Source: Pomphorhynchus laevis | Lineage: Eukaryota; Acanthocephala; Palaeacanthocephala; Echinorhynchida; Pomphorhynchidae | Assembly: GCA_012934845.2 (NCBI GenBank) | Contig: WNNJ02000980.1 | Location: 124,001 to 188,000, forward strand | Reading direction: 5' to 3' | DNA: 64,000 bases | The notes under the pieces: model-generated | Database searches by the model: none | The model's input: only the letters and a program-made list of their open reading frames with translations | What the model was told of the DNA's origin: nothing | Translations under genes and position numbers: made by a program | Shown here: positions 40,425 to 50,695 of the stretch, piece after piece | How the letters are laid out: each line of letters opens with the position of its first letter | How positions within the stretch are numbered: the stretch's first letter is position 1

Positions 40425-40485
40425 TTGATTTTGTGCGATAGAACTGCCTCCTGAGATCCTTTCTTCAATCGGATTCATATTATAC

Positions 40486-40551
40486 AATACTAATTATTGT
40501 TAGATGAAATCAGGACAATTGTCCTGATTTCATCCAACAATAATTAGTATT
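40486..40551. repeat. 66-base near-perfect spacerless palindrome
   Basis: Two 33-base arms, centred on GGACAATTGTCC, differ only by a mismatch in the middle of the arms. No spacer is present. Confidence 0.9.
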
Positions 40552-40613
40552 AAATATATATATATAAAGAAGTAAAAATTTTCTTGATTACAACATCTTA
40601 CAATATTATTTTC

Positions 40614-40640
40614 CTGAAGAAGGCCACTAGTTGGTCGAAA
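40614..40640 (+). promoter_or_regulatory. Hammerhead-core-like hairpin at Penelope 5' side
   Basis: CTGAAGA, one base, stem GGCC/GGTC around a seven-base loop, then GAAA. Spacing differs from the classical hammerhead core by one base after CTGANGA. Confidence 0.5.
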
Positions 40641-40749
40641 GCTTGAATAAAACGATATCTTTGTGTTTCCGGTTTGACTTAAAATCCGAGTATTAATATA
40701 TACAAGTATCCGTCAAAGGATCCCGGAGCTGATTTGAATAAATAATCTA

Positions 40750-40756
<7 letters not shown>

Positions 40757-40817
<61 letters not shown>
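40757..40817. repeat. (TA)n microsatellite
   Basis: About 60 bases of pure TA dinucleotide inside the Penelope leader. Confidence 0.98.
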
Positions 40818-40820
<3 letters not shown>

Positions 40821-40888
40821 TAATAATCGTTAAACCGGCTGTTGACGGGATCGTCCATTATGAGATCCTTTTTGTATATTTTGTTATT

Positions 40889-40935
40889 GAGTAAAACCGC
40901 CAAAATTTGGCGGTTTTACTCAACCGCCAAATTTG
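40889..40935. repeat. Forward-inverted-forward palindrome
   Basis: A 33-base near-perfect palindrome centred on CCAAAATTTGG (40,889-40,921) is followed directly by a third, forward partial copy (AACCGCCAAATTTG). This is the pattern expected from two successive template switches. Confidence 0.85.
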
Positions 40936-40958
40936 TGGTGATGAACATATAAAAGAGA

Positions 40959-41630
40959 TTGGTTTCCGAAAACGAAAATGCAAAAGCAGGAAGATTTTAT
41001 ATGCTTCCTAAAACACATAAAGAAATAAGTCAATGTCCAGGCCAGCCAATAGTGAGTAACAACAGTACAGCAACAGAACGACTTTCCAAGTATCTCACCA
41101 CATTGCTTAAACCGGCATTAAAATATGTTTCGTCATACATATCTAGCACTACTGACTTTATAAATAAATTAGAAGAAATTAAATCATCACTAAGCACTAA
41201 CACCATAATGATGACGATGGACATTGAAGCTCTGTATACAAGTATACCGATCGAGGATGGTATTACGAAAGTAGAGCTATATTTAAGAAAATGCAGCTAT
41301 AGTGAATGTATGATTGAAGAATCAACACGATTACTGTCTACTGTTCTTAACAACAACTATTTCGAGTTTAACGATATTATATACAAACAGAAAATTGGTT
41401 GTGCTATGGGAACACCAGTAGCACCCCTCTTTGCCGTGTTGTATGTGGCCGCTATCGAAGAAACGTTTTTCGCAAATAGGGAAATTCGACCATTAACTTA
41501 TGTAAGGTACATAGACGATATATTTTTACTGTGGAATGGAACAAATGAGTCATTATTAGAGACAGTTGATGACCTGAATGCACTGGGTCCGTTGCATTTC
41601 AAGGTCGAGAGCTTATCGGGTGACTGCTAA
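40959..41630 (+). CDS. Penelope-like reverse transcriptase
   Basis: The 223-residue frame shows GRFYMLPKTHK and PGQPIVSNNSTATERLSKYL (Penelope fingers), MMTMDIEALYTSIP (motif A, catalytic D), KQKIGCAMGTPVAPLFAVLY (motif B) and YVRYIDDIFLLW (catalytic IDD). These are all conserved blocks of Penelope RTs, related to telomerase. The frame likely began upstream of the first ATG and slips at 41,630, where the downstream frame resumes with AKFLDVEIYKE. Confidence 0.9.
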   Translation: MVSENENAKAGRFYMLPKTHKEISQCPGQPIVSNNSTATERLSKYLTTLLKPALKYVSSYISSTTDFINKLEEIKSSLSTNTIMMTMDIEALYTSIPIEDGITKVELYLRKCSYSECMIEESTRLLSTVLNNNYFEFNDIIYKQKIGCAMGTPVAPLFAVLYVAAIEETFFANREIRPLTYVRYIDDIFLLWNGTNESLLETVDDLNALGPLHFKVESLSGDC

Positions 41631-42571
41631 GTTTTTGGATGTCGAAATATATAAAGAAAAGGTAAACAACAATCTTCATACAAGGTTATACCGGAAACAG
41701 ACTTGGAAGCCGGCATACTTGCATGCGTCTAGCCATCATGCCCCGCAAATTAAACGAAATATTATATAATGAAATAGTGAGAGTGAGAAGGTTATGCTCT
41801 AAGGAATCAGAATTCTATAAGGAAGTTGATAATATTAGAGGGTATTTCAAACAGCGCGGTTATAAAAGACGTCAGATACAGGTGGCAATTGATAGAGTCA
41901 TATCTAAAAATAGGAATGAATTCATTAAAGCTCGAATAAAAGACAACACGAATAATACTAGCTGGGTTAGCTTTGAATTCCATCAAGCCTTGTATTGTGT
42001 AAAATACCATATGGCACAAACACTTGCCTCCACCATTTCAGAATTCGGTAATAGAGCGAACGTTCGCATAGCGCTCTCTAGCAATATTAAAATTCGTAAT
42101 ATATTAGTAAGATCGAGATGTACCAGCTCAATGCTATTGCGCAAAGAAAATTATTGCAGACCCTGTAGAGACAAGCGCTGCAAAACTTGTCCTGATATAA
42201 ATGAGACAATAGTCTTCAAAACTACAAAATCAAATTCCCTGTACACAGTGAGCGGTAAGCTTAACTGCAAGTCAAGAAACGTCGTATATCTTTTGACGTG
42301 TAATAAATGCGCAAGACAGTATGTTGGGGAAACATCTAAACAAATGCACAAGCGCATGAATCTTAGACGCTCGCAGATAAAAACAAAGAAGCAAAGCTGT
42401 GATGCCGCGGTGACACATATTCAAGACAATCCAGACCATAAATTCAGATTAGCAATTATTGAAGATGAATTATTGGATCTAAAGGAAAGGAGACGAAAAG
42501 AACTGTATTGGACAGTGCAACTTATGTCTGAACTAAAAGGATCATTAACAAAAAAGCAGTTAACTTTGTAA
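41578..42571 (+). CDS. Penelope-like linker and GIY-YIG nuclease
   Basis: The segment 41,620-41,770 holds FLDVEIYKEKVNNNLHTRLY and RKQTWKPAYLHASSHHAPQI, the end of the RT. The 282-codon frame from 41,723 continues with a basic helical linker and a Cys cluster (CRPCRDKRCKTCPDI). It ends in GIY-YIG: RNVVYLLTCNKCARQYVGET, then MHKRMNLRRSQIK and RRKELYWTVQL (conserved E). The nuclease nicks DNA in active relatives. All catalytic positions appear present. Confidence 0.9.
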
Positions 42572-42655
42572 AATTAATGTAAAATTCTTCCGTCCCAGAA
42601 ACGTGGTATAAAAATAAAAATCAAAGTGCGTGGAAATGGTAGTAAGCTCTAGTAA

Positions 42656-42677
42656 CTGAAGAAGGCACCAGCCGAAA
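42656..42677 (+). promoter_or_regulatory. Hammerhead-core-like hairpin at Penelope 3' side
   Basis: CTGAAGA, one base, stem GGC/GCC around ACCA, then GAAAC. It follows the nuclease stop codon by 85 bases. Confidence 0.55.
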
Positions 42678-43079
42678 CTAGTTTTTCTTTTAAAAATCAT
42701 TCATTATCTCTGTTGCTTAATAATTAAATTGTTTAAATAATTATATATATAGTATCATTACTTAAATCCGCCACTGCTGATCGTTGATACAGATCTTTTA
42801 TATTTTGAAAATTCATTTAAAAAAGCAGTAAAGTACAATAAATATTTTTTACGTTTCGACAAAGCCTTGTTCACAATGCTAGATCACTGCAACAAACAAA
42901 AATTTTACAATAAGTGCTCAAAATTATTTGTCTTAGGATAAGTTGCGTCATTTATAACCGGGAAGAATTCACGGGGGTTTGTTATTTTTCTTCAGTTTAT
43001 AATCACTTTTTGAGTTCAATATTAGATTGGTCATTAATTGTCCAATCCAATAGTGCTCTCGTCGTTTGCGGTCAGGTAC

Positions 43080-43554
43080 ATTGGATATATTTCCTTCAAT
43101 AATGGTTGTTTTAATCTTATGGGTGGGATATTCTGCACAATGCTCAACTATACCGTCAGTATTGTAATTATTCTCAGATGAAGTACTCTTTTTTTATCCC
43201 TTCATGTTTGATTTTATGTCAGCTCGACGGTTTGTCAGTCTATCTTTCAGTGCACGACCTGTCTCTCCCACATTGGGCGGCGCAGTCGATACATTCTGCT
43301 TTGTATACAGCACCTGTCGTTCGGCAGTCAAAGTTACCTCAAATTGGGTAATCCAGATTAGTTATCGTACTGTAAACTACTTTGCCTTCTTCAATCTCCC
43401 GACAGCATAAACAGCGTGGTGTTCCGCACTTTTTTACTCCATTGAAAGAAGTGTATCCTGTTCCATCTCTGTTGATGGAAGTGTGTACCAAGCTGTCTTT
43501 GAAACTTCGTTTTTTACTGAAGTAAATTAGTGGACGTTTGGTGGGTATTAGTCC
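43080..43554 (-). pseudogene. Penelope-like GIY-YIG remnant
   Basis: Minus-strand KKCGTPRCLCCREIEEGK (Cys cluster), FDCRTTGAVYKAECIDCAAQ and RKRRERYWIGQL follow the linker-nuclease layout, with scattered stops and a lost YVG strand. Confidence 0.7.
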
Positions 43555-44256
43555 TCACGGTACCGTATCTTTATATGCTTTAGAGATGTCTGCAGAAAGA
43601 CTTATCAAGGCAGGATGATAAGGAATAACTACTGGAAAGGTTTCTTTGATAGTATCAATTTCCTTAACTTTGACTAGTTCCTCTCTAGTTTTCCGTCTTG
43701 CTTTATCAATTTGTTTTCTGATCATTTGCCTACCATATCCACGTTGTATAAGATGATCGGATAGCTTCGTCATTGCATTTTCGAACAGATTTGATGAGCA
43801 TATCTTCCTACAACGGATGGCCTCGTTAAATGCTAGATTTCTCTTTGTTGATTCAGGGTGGCAGCTTCGTTGATCAATATATGATGGTCTCCAATTTTCT
43901 TTCCGGTATAGGTATGTTTCTATGTTGCCGTTTTCCATGATACAAATGTTGATATCCAAGAATGTTGTAGACTTAGCATCCTCTGTTATATCCAGCGTGA
44001 ATTTCAGCTCACTAGACTTATTTAGCCTTGATATAGCATTTTTCAAGTCCATAGGCGAACCTGGCCATATGATTAGCACATCATCAATGTAGCGCAACCA
44101 TAGTTTCGGTTCACATCCTACCTTAGCCAAAAATTGTTCCTCAGTGTCTGCAACATACAGGTTGGCATAAACCGGCGCCACCGATGTACCCATAACAGTT
44201 CCTGATACTTGGCGGTAGAACTTATTATTGAATTTGAAGTAATTGTTTTCAAGCAC
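43555..44256 (-). CDS. Penelope-like reverse transcriptase, C-terminal two thirds
   Basis: The 233-residue frame begins inside the RT with NNYFKFNNKFYRQVSGTVMG (motif B follows: GTVMGTSVAPVYANLY), WLRYIDDVLIIW (catalytic IDD), TTFLDINICIMENGNIETYL and RKENWRPSYIDQRSCHP. A helical basic linker follows (QIDKARRKTREELVKV). The nuclease is in other frames downstream. The start shown is the first Met and not a native start. Confidence 0.88.
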   Translation of the reverse strand: MLENNYFKFNNKFYRQVSGTVMGTSVAPVYANLYVADTEEQFLAKVGCEPKLWLRYIDDVLIIWPGSPMDLKNAISRLNKSSELKFTLDITEDAKSTTFLDINICIMENGNIETYLYRKENWRPSYIDQRSCHPESTKRNLAFNEAIRCRKICSSNLFENAMTKLSDHLIQRGYGRQMIRKQIDKARRKTREELVKVKEIDTIKETFPVVIPYHPALISLSADISKAYKDTVP

Positions 44257-44730
44257 GGTCTTTAATAGTTTAACAATTCAATCTTTTCGTTTTTCATCCC
44301 ATTCAACAAGAGTCATTCTTTTGTACACGGCCTGGATTCCTTTAGTATTATCGATATTGGTATATAGAGATTCGATGTCAATACTCGCTATTGTATATTG
44401 TGAGCTATCTATACTACTCAGAAAGACAATTTCCTTAAGGTATCGTCAGTGCTTCCAACATACGATTTAACGTGGTGCAACAATATGTTTATACGTATGT
44501 ATAAACATACGTATATTGCGCAGAACGCGGTTAAAGAAGCTGTAGAAATATTAGATATCGATGTAGCAAAGACACAGGAGTTTAATAAGGTATATACTCC
44601 TACCACCATTAGGACGAAAAATTTGTAATTATAATAAAGAATTGAAATCAATATGTAACGATAATATTATAAACATTATAGAAACAGAATGCAATTGTAA
44701 AAGTCTTAATTTTGATAAAATAAATGAACA

Positions 44731-44976
44731 ATGTTCATTTATTTTATGAGTGCATATATGTTCATTAAACATATATGCACTCATAATCTAGAATTAATTG
44801 AAAACAATGAATTAGGGAACATGCAATCAAAAGGGTATAAATATAGATTAAATAATAACAATAGAAATAAAATTTACAATTTGTTATATAATGACTTAAG
44901 TGCTTACTTTGGTAAGCTGATTTATAGTAAAAGCTTAAATACAGAAAACTTATATATTAGAATTTATCTCAAATGA
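44731..44976 (+). pseudogene. Permuted Penelope linker to pre-RT segment
   Basis: ICTHNLELIENNELGNMQSK and GYKYRLNNNN match the end of the linker of the copy at 36,429-37,388. The following IYNLLYNDLSAYFGKLIYSK is present only here, so it shows what the deletion in the other copy removed. Confidence 0.75.
44733..44790. repeat. Forward-inverted-forward junction in Penelope copy
   Basis: Element sequence GATAAAATAAATGAACA is followed by its inverted continuation and then again by the forward order (AACATATATGCACTCAT). Comparison with 36,530-36,560 shows that the uninverted form is ancestral. Confidence 0.8.
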
Positions 44977-45639
44977 TATTATTCCGTGGGATATAAGCCC
45001 GATAAAATTAGAGAGAAAATTGAAATAGCAAACAATTAAAAAATGAAAAATCAAATTAATAAAGATATGTATACAGAACTTACTAAATTAAAGCATAACT
45101 TTGTCTTCATATGCAAAAAGCTTTATGATATACTGATGAAAGAAAGTAATTAAAGAAAGTAATTGCTAATTAAAGTAATTAGCAATTACTTTGTCTTCAT
45201 ATGCAAAAAGCTTTATTATGATATACTGATGAAAGAAGTAAATTATAATGATTTAAATATAAACACAACATATGAATGTAGTAATTTAAATTTAGAAACA
45301 ATTATTACAAGTCTGTTTTTGTGGTCATATATCTGACAGACTTTCGTGCACGGTGGTGGCTCCTCGTAAAAGCGACTGCGAATTACTCGTTTTCCTAAGT
45401 TTCTATAATTCCCATGAACTATGCAGACATCAACGTTGCATCTTCTCGGTAACCGATTCATTTTGCTTTTGAAAGCGTCTTAAAAAGGGATCTTAAGGGT
45501 AGCTGAGCTTCGCAACGGTAGCTGTGTTCTTTTAAAGCCTTTTTTAAAAACACTATTTCAGTATTTTATTCCTTTTTTAACACTATTTTACACTATTTAA
45601 CACTACAAAAGAATTTATAGAACACACAAAAGGAATAGA

Positions 45640-45685
45640 TGCACATGATGTACATCTAAACAATGCGTTTAGATGTACATCAAAA
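45640..45685. repeat. Inverted repeat at RT start of Penelope copy
   Basis: GATGTACATCTAAAC is followed after a few bases by GTTTAGATGTACATC. The right arm belongs to the element (compare 55,580-55,600), the left arm is an inverted copy. Confidence 0.85.
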
Positions 45686-45699
45686 TCACTTTCTGTCTA

Positions 45700-46625
45700 T
45701 ATGAATAAAATACTTAAAGTAATTAAACCACACATCAAGAAATATTACAGGGTAATCGAAATTAATACTGGTTTAAAACACTATTTCAGTATTAATTCTA
45801 CAAAAGAATTTTTAGAACAGACGAAAGGAATAAATTTTCAAAATATAAATACATACGATTTTAGTACGCTTTATACAAATCTAGATTTAGTAGATATTAA
45901 AGAGGCATTTGAAAAATTAATTAATCTTATATTCGGAAAAAGATTTATATATATGTTATAATAACTATGACGCATATCTAACAAAAATTAAATCATCAAG
46001 TAAATATAAATATATGGATAAAATTGAATTATCAAAATACTTAAATATATTAATAAATTAAAATTATTTAAAGGAAGGGACATATATATTTAGACAAATA
46101 AAAGATGTTCCAATGGGAGGCAATAGTGACCCAATTATAGCTGATTTATTTTAAAACTTTATAGAATATGAATTTGTTCATAAAATAGATCTAAATTATA
46201 TAAAGATATAAAACATATGTTTCGATATATTAATGATATATGTGTATTTAATTCTAGCTATTTTTATTCAATAAACGAACAAATTTTTCCAGGTAGACTT
46301 ATTCTTAATGAAGGTAATATTAATGAAAAAGAAAGTATATATCTTGATATGAACATTAAATTAACATCAATTAAAACTACTATTAATTTATATCGTAAAG
46401 ATGACATATTTAAATTTACAAGAAACATTTTTGCATGAGCATTCATGCATACCATATAATATAAAATATAATACATTAAATAATGAAATTTTAAGAATTG
46501 CAACAATATGTAATGATATTGGCTTTCTTCAAAATCATTTAAATAATTTAATAGATGCATATTTTAAACTAGGTTACTATAAAAATAACATCAAGCAGAA
46601 AATAGTAAAATATATAAATTAACAC
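45700..46625 (+). pseudogene. Permuted Penelope reverse transcriptase, broken
   Basis: From MNKILKVIKPHIKKYYRVIE through FSTLYTNLDLVDIKEAFEKL (motif A) in one frame; motif B degraded around QIKDVPMGGNS; then MFRYINDICVFNS, where the catalytic Asp-Asp has become Asn-Asp, and YLDMNIKLTSIKTTINLYRK. Several stops interrupt it. Confidence 0.8.
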
Positions 46626-46735
46626 AATAATATTAAAAATAAATTTAAAATCATTAGCGGCAAGTTTTTATGGATGGATAATAAATAATATACTTTGTAT
46701 TAGAATAAGAAACTATATAATCAAATTTCATCAGA

Positions 46736-47005
46736 GGAAATACGTCATTAGCACGTTTTTGGTCCCGCTGCTATGTTTGGTCAAGGAATAGGGGCAGAAA
46801 CCTGATCGCATAGCAGTTTCTGATGATGACCTTTAATCCTTATACCTACACATCGTCTATTATAAGTCATTCATAAAAATTGACTTTTATTTTAAATTTC
46901 AATTTTCAATTTTGACTTGATATAAATTATAAAAAATCTTATAACAAGTATTTATTTTATTATTTAATTATTTAGATAATAAATAATGTACGCTTGATTT
47001 CCAGA
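46736..47005 (+). mobile_element. 3' UTR of the patchwork permuted Penelope copy
   Basis: Contains the conserved GGCAGAAACCTGATCGCAT and GATGATGACCTTTAATCC-like blocks, diverged relative to 38,880-39,000. It ends near the start of the RTE-like LINE. Confidence 0.7.
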
Positions 47006-47014
47006 ATTCTGAAG

Positions 47015-47626
47015 CTACATATCAGGCCCCGTAGCTTTTGAGTTTTTCATTTTATGTAGTGCACTTTCAACCTCGATAGCTGCTATAGGCATAACTGGGC
47101 ATTCGATTGGCGGAAGATGTGGGATGGGTGGGTGTTCGAATTCCTGGGTGGATATGTCATTAAAGTAAGTTCGCCATCGCTCTAATACCTGCGTCCTACG
47201 GGTAAGCAAGACACCGTTTTGATCATTAATTCCACAAAACTTTTCAGTATCCTGCGTTTTTCGGTATCTTGTCCGGGCGATTCTATAAATTTTACGTTCT
47301 CCTTCACGTGTGTCGAGTCTCTCATATAAACCATCGAACTTGTTTGCTTAAGTTTTAGCTACAACTTTTTTGTTTTATTTTTAGCTCCCTTGTATTTTTC
47401 CCATTCTTCGGAAGATTTGATTGCGAGCCAGACGTGCTAACTGCGTTTTTTTGTAGAACACTTTCTTCAACTTCCTCGGTCCATAGCCATAAACTTTTAT
47501 CGAGTCGTCGTGTTCCAGGTTTTGTAGTACCAAGTATCTCTTGGGCGAATTTCGTAATGAACGTTTTGGCTTTTCCCATGTTTCATTTATCGTCGTTATG
47601 GGTGCCATATTTTTTAGAGGCTTCAA
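47015..47626 (-). pseudogene. RTE-like LINE linker and RT start
   Basis: WLWTEEVEESVLQKNAVSTS and LPKNGKNTRE lie upstream of LERWRTYFNDISTQEF and AAIEVESALHKMKNSKATGP, the conserved stretch that opens RTE and Jockey-like RTs. Two frames overlap at 47,355-47,626. Confidence 0.7.
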
Positions 47627-47895
47627 GTCGGATTCTGCTTCCTTAAATTTCTACCATTTTATAAGAGGTCTCACATTACGTTCTGCGCGAGGTTGCTTCG
47701 GCGAGGTGATATTCAGGGTTTTGACGACAGGTATATGTTGAGTTGTCACTGTTTCATACGGGATAAATTTTGTATCGATTACCAGTTTGAGATCACCGTG
47801 TCGAACCAGGATATAGTCGATTTGGGTTTTATTTTAGGAACTATGAAAAGTGATGAGGTGTGATGCTCGTTTTTGAAACCAAGTATTACATATAA

Positions 47896-48342
47896 CTAGG
47901 TCATGTGTGTCTGCGAATTCAAGGATTTGCCCACCATTGTCGTATCTTCGTCCAAATCCCTTTCCGCTATGACAGTTGTGTCCATCCTTTGCGACACCGA
48001 CATGGCGTTTAGATCTCCAGCGATGATTATCATGTGATCCTTTGGTACTTCAGCGGTCAGTTCGTCGATCTGTGTCCAGTACTTTTCTTTGACTACCTTG
48101 TCGCATCCTGTTTGTGGCGCATATGCGCTGAAGATGTGAACTATCCGGGTATCATATGCGACGGTGATTTTCATCAGTGGGTCACTGTATCGATTAACTT
48201 CCGCAATACTATTTTGCAAACGGCTTAAGACAATGATAACGACGCCACTGATCGTTCTAGGTTTTTCTGTAGTATTTACATTTGAAACCAAGACCAATTT
48301 GTTTAGATTAGTCCCCCGACCAACGCGTTTCTTGCACTGCAC
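47896..48342 (-). pseudogene. RTE-like LINE endonuclease
   Basis: ISGVVIIVLSRLQNSIAEV, VHIFSAYAPQTGCDK and DHMIIIAGDLNAMS show the middle and catalytic (GDLN) strands of an APE-type nuclease. The final SDH and the first TE(K/S) strand are in degraded flanks. Confidence 0.8.
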
Positions 48343-48430
48343 ATATATCGATTTGTCGTCTTTTTAGGGCCTCGGCGATTTCCAAAGAACGGCCAGTCAG
48401 CGAGCCAACATTGAGTGTTGCGATTCGAAC

Positions 48431-49558
48431 TCGTTTTCTTGTTTGTTCAGCTTTCATAAAGTAGCTAGTTTGGTTACCCCCGCAGTCGCTTTTGCTGAAA
48501 AGACCCTTGATGACTTATCGTTCAGGTCAGGCCGTACCTGAGCGCGTCGCTTACAGGGCACACCATAGTCTTGACGTTCAGAGCATTGAGACAACATTCA
48601 TAAAAAATATAGAATATCGTATCCAAAGATATATCGGTATATATATTCTTTATATACTTTGAAAGAATATATGCAATGTAATCTTTTTTGTATTTAACAC
48701 TGATGTGAAATTATAGAATCGATGTTGGTGATCCTTTGATGGATTATTTCATTTATTTTGTAATTTTTGCCAGATCACACAATGTGATTTCGCAGCAGAA
48801 ACAAGCCACGGTGGCATTCCTTCATTACATCCAACTTCATACACCTTGACTCACAACATGCCAGATTTTAGCCAGCCAAATTAGTATTGTTTCGTAAGCT
48901 ACTGCCATGCAATGGTACGCCCGGAGTCATCAGAATGTTGTGTACCGCTATAGTTTTTCCTTTGGAACATTATTTGCACTTTCATATTCGAGCCTGAGTT
49001 ATTTCGATCGGTAGGTCTAAGCCTTACCGTACCGACTAGGCTAACCCTTCAGTACAGATATAAATTCTTCAGTATATGAAACCTTGATGTATATAACTTG
49101 ATGTGTGAGGTAGGATATACGTTTATTACACAAAATGGAAGTTATAAGGTTGATAATTTTTTTAGTTTATTGCTTGTCTCAGGGTTCAACTTGAGACGCC
49201 AACCTTTAATTTGGAAGCGATGAGAATATAATGAGTGAGGAAAACTACCCATGATAAAAATAACTAGTAAATTTCAGGTTGAGTCAAAATCCTATCACCT
49301 GTGTCCTGTTGTTCTGTCATTAAGGTATGTATATCACAATGTGTTAGTCGTGCAACCAAAGTTTTATATTTTCTACATAAACAGTTATCTAATAAAAATT
49401 TCGTTTCCGACATTGAAATATCAAGGAATGGTGGAATTACGAGCAATGCATTCATTTATAGAATTCTAACTTGATATTATTGTTATAGAGTTATATTGAT
49501 TATTATACCGGCATAGGGTTTTACATTGGGCTTCATCAGCTCATCCCGTACATTATAG
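48431..49558. other. Upstream region of LARP7; partly LINE 5' end
   Basis: The first 170 bases may still belong to the RTE-like LINE. The rest is moderately AT-rich without recognised repeats. The sequence TACATTATAG directly before the LARP7 ATG could act as a splice or trans-splice acceptor. No TATA-type promoter can be asserted. Confidence 0.4.
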
Positions 49559-50695
49559 ATGTCTGAAAACGAAGACAAGCAAATATTGTTGAAGGAAATC
49601 TGCCAACAGATGGAATTCTATTTATCTGATAGTAATCTAAGTAAGGATCGTTACATAATGAACTGTCTAGATAAATCTGATTACAGTATTTCTTTTAAAA
49701 ATCTTAAACAGTTTAACAAACTAATGAATATGTGCAATGGAAGTTTTGAATTGGTCGCTGAAGCCGTTAGGCAAAGCGATCAGCTACATCTGTGTGAGCC
49801 TGAAAACAATTACAAAGACAATATCGAAAAATACAAGGTCAAAAGGAATACACCATTTGTACCTATTTCCAAGAACAAAATGGATAAACGCACAATATAC
49901 ATTGAATGTACAGATTCATATCAAAACTCGGAGTTACTTACGCACAGTGCAATTTCACAGTACTTTTTACAATTTGGAAATGTGGCATACGTTAGTATAC
50001 CAAAATTTCAGACAAGTAAGGATCCAAAAGGTTTTGCATTTGTTGAGTTCAGTAGTAAATCATCAGCTTTTGAAGCCTGTAAAAAATTAAAATCTAACTG
50101 TGTACGCTGTATATTTGCTAATAACGGATGCAAGCAGCTTATTGCGATTCGAAAACGTGCTAAATATTTGGGTATGTCATTGTATTCAAATGCTGCGAAA
50201 TTACAGCTAGCAGATTCAAATTTGATAGGATTTGTTGAACCGTATACTGCAATTTCAAAGTCAGAGTGGCAAAAGCTACGAACAGAATTTTTTAAAAATC
50301 AACGTAACGAATTAGATCAGCTTAGACGTATTATAGAGGTAGCCGACAATCTTGATCCATTGAAAGAAATGCTATTCCAATTTAAACTATGGAATAAATC
50401 TGCGAAAGATGTTCAACCCGACAAAAGAAAGAGCGAAATTGTCGACAAACTAAAAAGTTTAACTGGTCATGAAAATATAATTGATTTGGAGTGTTCTTAT
50501 TCATTTTGTGTAAAGATTGTTAATGTAAATCGATCTGAAGAACTAAGTAGATTGATTTCAGAATTAAATGGTTACGAAATTGGGAATCAGATAGAAACAT
50601 CAAAGGAAATAAACGATGAACGTTGTTCAAGGTCAGAATCATATAAAAATAAAAAAATTATGTTTTCCGATTCAGATGAAGATCTTGAACTTTAA
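49559..50695 (+). CDS. LARP7: La-related protein 7 (LARP7), single-exon ORF
   Basis: LARP7 binds the 3' end of 7SK snRNA (or U6/telomerase RNA in some lineages) in the nucleus. The 378-residue frame has a La motif at about 8-85 (ICQQMEFYLSDSNLSKDRYI), RRM1 at about 110-190 with RNP2 RTIYIECT and RNP1 KGFAFVEF, and the LARP7-type IPKFQTSKDPKGFAFVEF loop. The C-terminal half is charged; a diverged xRRM may lie at 300-350 (SYSFCVKIVNV). The tail ends acidic (SDSDEDLEL). It is shorter than the roughly 580-residue vertebrate protein. No intron interrupts it; an AATAAA-like signal follows at about 50,768. Intact and without TE signs, it is either a native intronless gene or a functional retrogene. 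Confidence 0.88.
   Translation: MSENEDKQILLKEICQQMEFYLSDSNLSKDRYIMNCLDKSDYSISFKNLKQFNKLMNMCNGSFELVAEAVRQSDQLHLCEPENNYKDNIEKYKVKRNTPFVPISKNKMDKRTIYIECTDSYQNSELLTHSAISQYFLQFGNVAYVSIPKFQTSKDPKGFAFVEFSSKSSAFEACKKLKSNCVRCIFANNGCKQLIAIRKRAKYLGMSLYSNAAKLQLADSNLIGFVEPYTAISKSEWQKLRTEFFKNQRNELDQLRRIIEVADNLDPLKEMLFQFKLWNKSAKDVQPDKRKSEIVDKLKSLTGHENIIDLECSYSFCVKIVNVNRSEELSRLISELNGYEIGNQIETSKEINDERCSRSESYKNKKIMFSDSDEDLEL

Larger units (their letters stand above)
40569..42700 (+). mobile_element. Canonical Penelope-like element, near complete ORF
   Basis: A plus-strand element with a 5' hairpin (CTGAAGA...GAAA, 40,614-40,640), a TA array and a palindrome in its leader, a reverse transcriptase (40,959-41,630), a linker, a C-terminal GIY-YIG nuclease (to 42,571), and a 3' hairpin of the same design (42,656-42,677). 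The order RT then nuclease is the usual Penelope one. A single frame change near 41,630 separates RT from the rest. The N-terminal end of the protein is not complete. Confidence 0.85.
42840..44480 (-). mobile_element. Second canonical Penelope-like element
   Basis: On the minus strand from 44,480: RT fingers remnants (AVYKRMTLVEWDEK, 44,290-44,340), RT palm to linker (43,555-44,256), a decayed GIY-YIG (about 43,080-43,400) and a 3' end with TCGAAACGT (42,850). It converges tail to tail with the element at 40,569-42,700 and belongs to a different subfamily. Confidence 0.8.
44480..46735 (+). mobile_element. Permuted Penelope-like element, patchwork copy
   Basis: The plus strand carries linker sequence (44,540-44,870), a segment upstream of the RT not present in the other copies (44,870-45,300), a foreign or scrambled piece (45,300-45,480), partial duplications of the RT start (45,540-45,640), then RT proper (45,700-46,735). 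Local palindromes mark several joins (44,488-44,525, 44,733-44,790, 45,150-45,210, 45,640-45,685). The RT has stops. It is the same family as the copies at 35,040-37,480 and 54,190-55,650. Confidence 0.8.
47010..48430 (-). mobile_element. RTE-like LINE, endonuclease and start of RT, 3'-truncated
   Basis: Minus-strand order from 48,430: an APE-type endonuclease (47,896-48,342), a linker (47,355-47,626) and the pre-RT segment (47,015-47,209) that ends at NSKATGPDM, just before the RT fingers. The rest of the RT is missing. Frame changes separate the parts. The family resembles the BovB/RTE-type craniofacial-like endonuclease proteins of animals. Confidence 0.75.

Noticed and set aside
40284-40903. 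Two minus-strand ORFs with long Tyr-Ile repeats
   Set aside because: They are translations of the (TA)n microsatellites at 40,352 and 40,757 and have no other support.
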